The notes under the pieces are model-generated. The model saw nothing but the letters and a program-made list of their open reading frames with translations. It ran no database searches and was not told the DNA's origin. This document shows positions 1-5,538 of a DNA stretch of 7,784 nt, one piece after another; the first letter of the stretch is position 1; each line of letters starts with the position of its first letter. The stretch lies in assembly GCA_903870955.1 (NCBI GenBank), contig CAIQEX010000762.1, forward strand, positions 1-7,784, read 5' to 3'. Position numbers and translations under genes: made by a program. This stretch comes from an uncultured beta proteobacterium. GTDB lineage: Bacteria; Pseudomonadota; Gammaproteobacteria; Burkholderiales; Burkholderiaceae_C.

Positions 1-345
1 ATCGTCCACTCGCTCGACTTCTATTTTCAGAATCCAACCATCCCCGTAAGGATCGCTATTGACCAAAGACGGATCTCCTCCTTGAGCGTCGCTCAATTTG
101 GCATTGAATTCCAATACTTTCGCGTTCACAGGCATGGACAGTTCACTGGTTGTTTTGGTCGCCTCAATCGTGCCGGCTACTTTATTGGCTTCAACATTTG
201 TGCCCACGGTATCTACCTCAATGTGTACGAGAGCTCCAAGCTCCCCCTGGGCGAAATCCGTTATGCCGAGGTATGCCACCTTGCCGCCGACCAATCGAAC
301 CCATGTGTGATCTTCGGAGTATTTGCAGTTGCTTGGAATGGACAT
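1..345 (-). CDS. GcvH-like lipoyl carrier protein (partial, runs off left edge)
   Basis: Reading the minus strand from the ATG at 345-343 gives 115 codons with no stop before the window edge, so the C-terminus is missing. The product follows the glycine cleavage H protein fold: an N-terminal K-Y-S-E-D-H-T-W-V segment (residues 8-16), V-A-Y-L-G-I-T (23-29), A-Q-G-E-L-G (32-37), the lipoyl-lysine loop with E61-A-T-K64, and a conserved tail L-V-N-S-D-P-Y-G-D-G-W (94-104). In the family, the lysine carries lipoate and shuttles the aminomethyl group between the P, T and L proteins. K64 is the expected lipoylation site. The loop (I-E-A-T-K-T-T-S-E-L) differs from the usual ESVKAASD, and a short D-A-Q-G-G insertion (86-90) precedes the conserved tail. 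No gcvT or gcvP is visible, so a stand-alone or alternative lipoyl-carrier role is possible. The start is preceded only by a weak purine stretch, but the protein begins where H proteins normally begin. Confidence 0.85.
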   Translation of the reverse strand, partial: MSIPSNCKYSEDHTWVRLVGGKVAYLGITDFAQGELGALVHIEVDTVGTNVEANKVAGTIEATKTTSELSMPVNAKVLEFNAKLSDAQGGDPSLVNSDPYGDGWILKIEVERVDD

Positions 346-579
346 GGGCGGTGTGATTCTCGTAAGTTTGAAAGAGATGACATGAGCCAATGAAAACCGT
401 ATGTGGTCACTTTACCAATAACAGATGACCCTATTTTTACGCTGGTCGAATCAAAGGAAGGCGTGACATGATCTGAACCTGCGTTACGAAAGAGGAACAG
501 AGTGTCCTCACGCATTTGAATGAGAATCTTCACTCTGGAAAATGCTACTTTTAGTGGACTTCAATTAGGAACCTGCACC
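346..579. other. Divergent intergenic region between the GcvH-like gene and the lipoprotein gene
   Basis: These 234 bases separate two divergently transcribed genes and must hold both promoters. I could not identify a convincing -35/-10 pair for either direction. An 8-base direct repeat, TGACATGA, occurs at 378-385 and 464-471. A minus-strand open frame covering 261-533 overlaps the GcvH-like gene in another frame and looks like chance. Confidence 0.5.
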
Positions 580-1320
580 ATGAATTTGCTTCAAAGCGTA
601 CGCGTCGGGTTGACGGTGTGTTGGGTACTGTCTCTGTGCGCTTGTGCATCGCTGTCACCGTTAACTACGGATAGCCATTCGGCCTATGCGGCCGCTTTAG
701 CCGACGCTGCGGTGGCCAGTCCGGGCAAGGTCGTAGCGTTGCGTCCCCTGCCTGCCGACCCCGCCGTTGCCATGGTTTCGTGGGTAACGGACCAGCGCGC
801 GCCGTGCGCCCGGGACGCGCTGCCTTGCGAGATGAAGGTTGGTGCAGACCGCCTGTGGGTCACGCTGGCGGGTGAGGTGCAAGGGCTATGCAGCCATTGG
901 GGTCTTCAAGGAGACGCACTGCGGTCCCGGCTTGAACAGTTGCTGGGACTTCCCACCAACTCACCGCCGCAATATCGCAAGACACAATTTGTGATTCTTG
1001 AAATCCCCCGTGAAAGCATTGAGCGCCCGTGTTTGGGCGTTAGAGACAACGCCAGTGGCCAACCCGTTTGCACCATCGATGCGCAAGTTGACACGCCCCC
1101 TGCGATGCGCAACTTTGTCGGTCAGCAAATGGCCTCCGCCTACGTGATGGACAACCCCAAAGGGCCAGGCTACCCCTACACGCGCCTGGGCTACACCTAC
1201 GATTGGGCCGGCAATGCTTTGCCCTCGCATTACGGTGCATCAGAATTCGTCGTGGCTCCAGGCAGTGTGGTGAAGGCCGTGCAAATCGTTGCCACGGACG
1301 ACTATTGCGCGCTGCGGTGA
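580..1320 (+). CDS. Predicted cysteine-rich lipoprotein of unknown function
   Basis: The protein has 246 residues from the ATG at 580, which is preceded by AGGA at 567-570. An in-frame start at 520 would add 20 residues in front of the signal peptide and is less likely. The N-terminus is a short basic region (R8), a hydrophobic stretch (9-19) and a lipobox L-C-A-C, giving Cys22 as the probable lipidation site. The mature part has six more cysteines (76, 83, 104, 151, 164, 243), enough for three disulfides in the periplasm. A conserved-looking segment G-Y-P-Y-T-R-L-G-Y-T-Y-D-W lies at 197-209, followed by G-A-S-E-F-V-V (219-225). I do not recognise a named family and assign no function. The gene stands alone and converges on allA 49 bases downstream. 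Signal peptide and lipidation are read from the sequence; periplasmic location is inferred. Confidence 0.82.
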   Translation: MNLLQSVRVGLTVCWVLSLCACASLSPLTTDSHSAYAAALADAAVASPGKVVALRPLPADPAVAMVSWVTDQRAPCARDALPCEMKVGADRLWVTLAGEVQGLCSHWGLQGDALRSRLEQLLGLPTNSPPQYRKTQFVILEIPRESIERPCLGVRDNASGQPVCTIDAQVDTPPAMRNFVGQQMASAYVMDNPKGPGYPYTRLGYTYDWAGNALPSHYGASEFVVAPGSVVKAVQIVATDDYCALR

Positions 1321-1369
1321 TTGCCTTTCGAGCGCGCCTGGCAGGCAACGAACCAAACCTCTGTCTGAT

Positions 1370-1882
1370 TCAGGCGGGCAGCCAAATCTCTGCAGCCGTT
1401 ACATCGACCTCGTCGAGGTTGTTGCCACTACCCGCACAGCGGTCTATCACCAGAAAGTCCGAGGTCCGCTCCAGCGCAATGAGTGGATGGTGCCAGGTGC
1501 CCGCTGCGTAATTGACACCCTGTCCGGGTGCGGCCAGGAAGCAGCGAATCAACTGCAACTGCAGTTGCTCTGTCGGCGGCGCCACCACCACCAGGAAGGG
1601 CAGCTCGCTCATGGCCACAAAGGCCTGGCTGCCCAGCGGGTGACGCTCCATCACGCTGAGGCGCATCGGCAGTGCGCGCGGCAGCGCCCGAAAAACGCTC
1701 AGCCCGACACGCCCGCCGTCGCGTGCCACATCCACTTGCGCGAGGTCGTGGTGGCGGGTGGCGAAACCCTGGTTGATGAGAAACTGCTGCGCGCTGTTGC
1801 CGGCTGCGATGACATCGCCAAAGGCCCGGAACGCATCGGCGGTGAGTGGCTCTATAGGCAGGAAGGTGACGCCCTTTTGCAT
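1370..1882 (-). CDS. allA: Ureidoglycolate lyase (AllA family)
   Basis: AllA splits (S)-ureidoglycolate into glyoxylate and urea, the last step of allantoin breakdown in many bacteria (EC 4.3.2.3, formerly called ureidoglycolate hydrolase). The 170-residue product matches the family in length (about 160 in E. coli) and in its landmarks: F-G-D-V-I (21-25), R-H-H-D-L-A (43-48), M-E-R-H-P-L-G-S-Q-A-F (78-88), G-V-N-Y-A-A-G-T-W-H-H-P-L (122-134) and D-F-L-V-I-D-R (142-148). The frame is open 31 codons further upstream, but that part overlaps the preceding gene and has no family similarity, so I take the ATG at 1882. It begins 16 bases after the stop of the hydantoinase gene, and AAGG overlapping that stop is a weak ribosome site, so translation may be coupled. 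No allantoicase or ureidoglycolate dehydrogenase is visible nearby. Confidence 0.93.
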   Translation of the reverse strand: MQKGVTFLPIEPLTADAFRAFGDVIAAGNSAQQFLINQGFATRHHDLAQVDVARDGGRVGLSVFRALPRALPMRLSVMERHPLGSQAFVAMSELPFLVVVAPPTEQLQLQLIRCFLAAPGQGVNYAAGTWHHPLIALERTSDFLVIDRCAGSGNNLDEVDVTAAEIWLPA

Positions 1883-1898
1883 GGCTTGCGCATTGGCC

Positions 1899-3320
1899 TT
1901 AAAAGGCCCGCACTTCGCCGCGTTTGACAAACTGTCCCATGCCCGGGCGGCCATGCCAATCCTCGCCATCCACAATCAGCTGGCCGCGCAAAAATACTTT
2001 CTCCACCCGGCCTTGCAGCGTGCGCCCTTCCAGCAGGGTGTGGTCGCAGGCACTGTGCAGGTGCTTGGCGTGGATGGTCTGCGTAACCGCTGGGTTGAAC
2101 AGCACGATGTCGGCATCGCTGCCCACGGCAATCGTGCCCTTTTGCGGGAACAGACCAAACAGCTTGGCCGGCGTGGTGGAGGTCAGCTCGACAAAGCGAT
2201 TCAGCGAGAGCTTGCCCTGCATCACGCCAATATCAAACAGGCTGACCAGGCGCGTCTCTATGCCCGGTGCACCATTTGGAATTTCGGCGAAATTGGCGGT
2301 GCCGCGCAGCTTGGAACTGCGCAGGCCCAGATGCCCCTCCTTCATGCAGAACGGGCAGTGGTCCGTGGCAATCACCTGCAGGTCGTCATAGCGCAGGGCG
2401 CGCCACAAATGCTTCTGGTCGTCGGGCTTGCGCAGCGGCGGCGTCATCACGTATTTGGCCGTCTCGAAGTCGTCGTTGTCGTAGACCGAGTCGTCAAACA
2501 GCAGGTAGTGCGGGCAGGTCTCGGCAAACACCGGGATGCCCTCGGCGCGCGCCGTCACGATGTGCTTGAGCGCGTCGTTGCTGGAGACATGCACAAAGTA
2601 GATGGGTGCCTGAGCCAGCTCAGCCAGACGGATGCCGCGGTGCGTGGCCTCGCCCTCCATCAGCGAGGGGCGGGTCAGCGCGTGGTAGCGGGGCGAGGTG
2701 TGGCCGGCTTCCAGCGCCTCCTTGATCAGCAGGTCGATCACCGTACCATTTTCGGCGTGCAGGGCCACCATGCCACCGTCGGCACCCACCTGGCGCAGCA
2801 TGCGAAAGATCGAGGCGTCGTCGGCCATCATCACGCCCGGATAGGCCATGAACATCTTGAAACTGGTGACGCCCTCATGGTGCATGGCGTAGCGCACGTC
2901 GCGCAGCACCTGCTCATCCACCCGCTTGATGATGACGTGCAGGCTGTAGTCCACGTGCACCTGCGACTCGGCCGAACGTTGGGCCCGTGCGATGGCCCCC
3001 AGGGGCGAGTCGAGTTCGGTCTGCAGCGCAAAGTCGACGATGGTGGTGGTGCCGCCAAAGGCCGCTGCCTTGGTGCCGCTGGCAAAGGTGTCGGTGGTGA
3101 TGGTCGGGCCGATCACGTTTTCAAGGTGCACGTGGGTGTCCACCCCGCCCGGCAGCACATACAGGCCGCTGGCATCCACCACCTGCACGTCGTCACCGAC
3201 CTCGATGGCGCGGCCAATGGTGTGTACCTTGCCGTCCTGCAATAGAACATCCGCCACGTAGTCGTCGCTGGCGGTGATGACGCGGCCGTTGCGTATCAAA
3301 GTGGTGCTATTTAGTCCCAA
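1899..3320 (-). CDS. hydA: Dihydropyrimidinase / hydantoinase (cyclic amidohydrolase)
   Basis: This cytoplasmic binuclear-zinc enzyme opens the ring of dihydrouracil, dihydrothymine or 5-substituted hydantoins to give N-carbamoyl amino acids (EC 3.5.2.2). The 473-residue product is full length. The metal site is complete: H63 and H65 (in G-G-V-D-T-H-V-H-L-E), the lysine expected to be carbamylated, K155 (S-F-K-M-F-M-A-Y-P-G), H188 (H-A-E-N), H244 (F-V-H-V-S-S) and D320 (A-T-D-H-C-P-F). Substrate-contact positions Y160 and N349 (I-P-N-G-A-P-G) are also present. The SFK...AYPG and NGAPG motifs fit D-hydantoinase/dihydropyrimidinase better than AllB allantoinase, although allantoin is itself a hydantoin and pairing with allA raises that possibility. 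The start is TTG at 3320, chosen because AAAGGAG lies 7 bases upstream and a sigma-54 promoter sits just before it. It is the first gene of an operon with allA. Confidence 0.94.
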   Translation of the reverse strand: MGLNSTTLIRNGRVITASDDYVADVLLQDGKVHTIGRAIEVGDDVQVVDASGLYVLPGGVDTHVHLENVIGPTITTDTFASGTKAAAFGGTTTIVDFALQTELDSPLGAIARAQRSAESQVHVDYSLHVIIKRVDEQVLRDVRYAMHHEGVTSFKMFMAYPGVMMADDASIFRMLRQVGADGGMVALHAENGTVIDLLIKEALEAGHTSPRYHALTRPSLMEGEATHRGIRLAELAQAPIYFVHVSSNDALKHIVTARAEGIPVFAETCPHYLLFDDSVYDNDDFETAKYVMTPPLRKPDDQKHLWRALRYDDLQVIATDHCPFCMKEGHLGLRSSKLRGTANFAEIPNGAPGIETRLVSLFDIGVMQGKLSLNRFVELTSTTPAKLFGLFPQKGTIAVGSDADIVLFNPAVTQTIHAKHLHSACDHTLLEGRTLQGRVEKVFLRGQLIVDGEDWHGRPGMGQFVKRGEVRAF

Positions 3321-3327
3321 GATGGTG

Positions 3328-3334
3328 CTCCTTT
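3328..3334 (-). promoter_or_regulatory. Strong Shine-Dalgarno for the hydantoinase gene
   Basis: The minus strand reads AAAGGAG here, 7 bases before the TTG at 3320-3318. It decides the start: no in-frame ATG lies near the beginning of the conserved amidohydrolase domain, and the strong site compensates for the weak start codon. Confidence 0.8.
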
Positions 3335-3351
3335 GCTTTTGCGTGCAAGGA

Positions 3352-3368
3352 AGCGATTTGCGTGCCAG
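3352..3368 (-). promoter_or_regulatory. Sigma-54 (RpoN) -24/-12 promoter for the hydA-allA operon
   Basis: The minus strand reads CTGGCACG-CAAA-TCGCT. Against the established sigma-54 consensus TGGCACG-N4-TTGCW only one base differs (T to C just before the -12 GC). The essential GG is at 3366-3365 and the GC at 3354-3353, with correct spacing. The predicted transcription start is near 3341, which leaves a 21-base leader containing the Shine-Dalgarno before the TTG start. This position, together with a nitrogen-scavenging operon, makes a chance match unlikely. Sigma-54 promoters need an enhancer-binding activator such as NtrC. I did not find a clear activator site in 3370-3690. Confidence 0.8.
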
Positions 3369-3690
3369 CGAGGTTCGGGGGCAACTTGGCTAGCTCCTGC
3401 CTAGAGCAACACACGCTCAATCAATGGGTCGCCGAAAAGATTGCCTTCGAAATCCACACAGTTACTTTGGCCTTCATTGGTATCAACCCTTATGTAATTC
3501 ATGACTCCCAGATAGGTAATTGCGCATAGAGCGTTACCCTTGGGGCGAATTAAAATAAATCTGTCGAGACAGAAAATGGAGCCTACTGTATTGCACAAAG
3601 TAGCGTAGTCAAATTGGTTTCATTTAGCTACTGTTCGCGATGGATAAGATAGGCGACGGTGATTTTTATAGAATTTAAAAGGGGGGAATT
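3369..3690. other. Upstream region between hydA and the secreted-protein gene
   Basis: This 322-base divergent region should carry the activator sites for the sigma-54 promoter on the left and the promoter of the plus-strand gene at 3691 on the right. From about 3420 it becomes visibly AT-richer. It contains one possible IHF-type site (3419-3431, one mismatch to WATCAANNNNTTR) and a doubtful small minus-strand frame, listed separately. I see no clear sigma-70 promoter for the plus-strand gene. Confidence 0.5.
3401..3598 (-). CDS. Doubtful small ORF or gene remnant, unknown function
   Basis: The frame gives 65 codons from a TTG at 3598. Its residue make-up resembles a real protein (hydrophobic strand F-I-L-I-R-P-K-G at 14-21, then a polar C-terminus ending D-P-L-I-E-R-V-L-L). 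There is no ribosome binding site before the TTG. Protein-like sequence continues upstream without a start codon (N-Q-F-D-Y-A-T) to a TGA at 3620-3622, which suggests the N-terminus of a decayed gene is missing. It lies in the region expected to hold activator sites for the sigma-54 promoter, so it may equally be non-coding. I do not recognise a family. Confidence 0.25.
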   Translation of the reverse strand: MCNTVGSIFCLDRFILIRPKGNALCAITYLGVMNYIRVDTNEGQSNCVDFEGNLFGDPLIERVLL

Positions 3691-4401
3691 ATGATAAAGA
3701 GTTTCATTTTGGGAATGGCGGTGATCGCTTCATATTCTGCAAACGCCACTGACCTATTTGAAAAGGCCAAGCCTGCAAATTTCTCGCGACGTGACCCTGT
3801 AACATCCTCGACGACAATCGGCGGCTATCCGATCTATAAGGGTGATGAGCGGTGGATATACTTTTCCGGAGAAGTTCAAGAGAGCGGTGGGCGAGCGGAC
3901 TCGATTCCACTTGGAACCGCAACCATGCTCCATGTTGAAGAAAACCGTTTAATTGCTGCCCAATCAATTACAGCAAATTTAAGCAATAACACCAACGCGG
4001 CCTATTGGTCGGGATCGCCTTGTGCTGGAACGCATCTGCTTACCTTAAATAAGGGTGTCGGTCGAAATGACAGTTGTTTGACAATTGACCCGCTTGCAAT
4101 CGATATTGACGGGGTTAAAAATACTTTTATTGCTTTTAAAATAATGAGTAGTACCAGTTCTGGTCGCATATACAAAGTTGATTTCATGTTGAATGTCGCG
4201 TTTCTAGGGTTCGACAAAACGACAATCACTGATTGGACTCCAACAGCCACGGCATCTGATCCAGCGAAGTCGCAGTTAATGACCCGTTTAAGTGCTTGGT
4301 CTGAAAAGTATCTGGATGCCACCAAAAATGTTTTGGATTACTCCAGGCCAGCCGACACATTCGACAAGGTTCCAAATTTCAAGTCTCTGGCACCTTTGTA
4401 G
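3691..4401 (+). CDS. Predicted secreted protein of unknown function
   Basis: The product has 236 residues with a clear Sec signal peptide: K3, a hydrophobic core (about 4-15) and a cleavage site after A-N-A (17-19), giving a mature protein beginning near T20-D. The ATG follows a purine-rich AGGGGGG at 3680-3686 with a 4-base spacer. The mature protein has only two cysteines, C111 and C129, in Y-W-S-G-S-P-C-A-G and G-R-N-D-S-C-L, likely joined by a disulfide outside the cytoplasm. No membrane anchor, lipobox or catalytic motif is visible. Alternating hydrophobic segments (148-173) suggest a beta-rich fold. Base composition and codon use (many AAA, AAT, ATT) are AT-richer than the flanking genes, so it may be an acquired gene. 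It converges on the M48 peptidase gene 102 bases downstream. Function is unknown. Confidence 0.8.
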   Translation: MIKSFILGMAVIASYSANATDLFEKAKPANFSRRDPVTSSTTIGGYPIYKGDERWIYFSGEVQESGGRADSIPLGTATMLHVEENRLIAAQSITANLSNNTNAAYWSGSPCAGTHLLTLNKGVGRNDSCLTIDPLAIDIDGVKNTFIAFKIMSSTSSGRIYKVDFMLNVAFLGFDKTTITDWTPTATASDPAKSQLMTRLSAWSEKYLDATKNVLDYSRPADTFDKVPNFKSLAPL

Positions 4402-4470
4402 ACAAACCGTACGGGTGCATGGGCCGCTGGTTCGGAACGAAAAGGCGGCTTCACTACACATTCTCCGATT

Positions 4471-4506
4471 TTCGTCGTCACTATTTGTCATCACGCTTCG
4501 TCGTCA
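4471..4506. repeat. 10-base direct repeat at the end of the M48 gene
   Basis: TTCGTCGTCA occurs at 4471-4480 and 4497-4506. The second copy contains the stop codon of the M48 gene. The 102-base convergent gap 4402-4503 has no convincing terminator; the best stem is GCCGC (4423-4427) with GCGGC (4445-4449) and a 17-base loop. Confidence 0.35.
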
Positions 4507-5538
4507 GTCTTTTGCGCCGCAGTCGCCACCTATTTTTCTGATCCTGTCATCCGTCAGGGGATGACTGGAAAACCATTCTGATTGCGTTTTCCCATGCACA
4601 GGTGCCGCTGCCTCCAACTTTCGCAATCCGGTGGCAAGGCGGCATGGCGGTATGCCGGACTCCTTCAATAGTCCAACCGCATAGGCATCTGCATCCGCTT
4701 CAAACGCGCGGCTATACCGCGTCTGCCCCAAGAGTTGGGTGGTCTCTGCGAGAGGATCGTTCCAGCCACTGTTGCCCAGCAGCAGGTGAAATGCACCAAC
4801 CAGGCCGAGTTGGCGCAACAGCAGTCGCTGGTTGTGGCGGTGGTGCACATGCCCGAGCTCATGGGCTACCACGGCAACCTGCTCCTCGGTGTTCAGCACA
4901 TGAATGAGGTCATCGGTTAGAACCATGGCGCCGCCGTCCAACGTAAATGCATTGGCACCCATTGCCAGACCGTCACGAAACGCGATGTGTCGGGGCTCCA
5001 CATGGGCGGCGCTTAAACGGGTGGCAATCATTGCGCGCGTTTGCGACTGCAAGCTCGCTTCAAGTTTGCTGGGTTCCCAGACGCCTGCCGCATCCCATTT
5101 CGCCAGCGTGGCGCCGGGGAGTCCTGCCTCCTGTTCAGAACCAAATCGCGCCACGACTGCGTCCGCAACAAGAGGTATCGCATAGGAATATATCCACCAC
5201 GCAGAGACCAGGAGCGCGACCAGCGCAGCCAACGCGTACCGGTACTTCGATTCCCAATGTTGCAGGTGCGGTGTCGATTCGCCTAGTTGCTTTGCAAGCG
5301 CTTCAGAGACCGGCACTACCAGCGTCGCACCGTCTGCAAATGTAAATGTGCGCGGAAGCCGTCCGAGAGGCTCGGACACCTGCAACTCGGAGAGGCGGGC
5401 TGTCCTATGGATGTCCGGCGCAATGAGCACCAGATCAGCGCCCGAAAATAGCGCATTGACCGGGTGCGCGACGGCGTTGTAACCATCGCAGTATTGCCCC
5501 GCGACACACAGTGTTGTGGTGGTGTCAGAAGCTGACAT
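4504..5538 (-). CDS. Membrane-anchored M48-family zinc metallopeptidase
   Basis: The 344-residue product has an N-terminal soluble domain (about 5-95, with G-Q-Y-C-D-G-Y-N-A at 14-22 and S-E-P-L-G-R-L-P-R at 55-63) of a kind common in front of M48 peptidases. One or two membrane segments follow (about 100-128), then an M48 catalytic domain. The zinc site is intact: H226-E-L-G-H230 supplies two histidines and the catalytic glutamate, E280 in F-E-A-D-A-D-A is the third ligand, and S-S-H-P-L-T-D-D-R-I (324-333) is the usual M48 tail motif. Family members degrade misfolded membrane or envelope proteins (HtpX, BepA, LoiP). I start at the ATG at 5538, which overlaps the end of the DUF898 gene by 14 bases and implies translational coupling. 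The frame is open to 5694, but that extension lies inside the upstream gene and looks non-coding. It is the last gene of the three-gene operon. The topology and substrate are not determined. Confidence 0.92.
   Translation of the reverse strand: MSASDTTTTLCVAGQYCDGYNAVAHPVNALFSGADLVLIAPDIHRTARLSELQVSEPLGRLPRTFTFADGATLVVPVSEALAKQLGESTPHLQHWESKYRYALAALVALLVSAWWIYSYAIPLVADAVVARFGSEQEAGLPGATLAKWDAAGVWEPSKLEASLQSQTRAMIATRLSAAHVEPRHIAFRDGLAMGANAFTLDGGAMVLTDDLIHVLNTEEQVAVVAHELGHVHHRHNQRLLLRQLGLVGAFHLLLGNSGWNDPLAETTQLLGQTRYSRAFEADADAYAVGLLKESGIPPCRLATGLRKLEAAAPVHGKTQSEWFSSHPLTDDRIRKIGGDCGAKD

Noticed and set aside
378..471. 8-base direct repeat TGACATGA at 378-385 and 464-471
   Set aside because: The copies are 86 bases apart, short, and not related to any recognisable promoter element, so chance is likely.
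261..533. Minus-strand 90-codon frame
   Set aside because: It overlaps the start of the GcvH-like gene in another frame and shows no signal peptide, motif or ribosome site.
1321..1348. Possible bidirectional terminator (TTGCCT with AGGCAA, 16-base loop) between the convergent lipoprotein and allA genes
   Set aside because: The stem has only 6 pairs, the loop is large and there is no T-tract on either strand.
1883..1975. N-terminal extension of the allA frame
   Set aside because: It overlaps the end of the hydantoinase gene, and its residues have no AllA similarity. The family begins near the ATG at 1882.
1758..3245. Long plus-strand open frame of 495 codons, opposite the hydantoinase and allA genes
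   Set aside because: It is antisense to two clearly recognisable enzymes. Its product is rich in H, Q, R, G and V, as expected from the complement of a GC-rich gene, and has no domain motifs.
3370..3690. Search for an NtrC palindrome (TGCACC-N5-GGTGCA type) upstream of the sigma-54 promoter
   Set aside because: Only isolated half-like GCAC/TGCGCA words were seen, with none paired at the right spacing, so no activator site is claimed.
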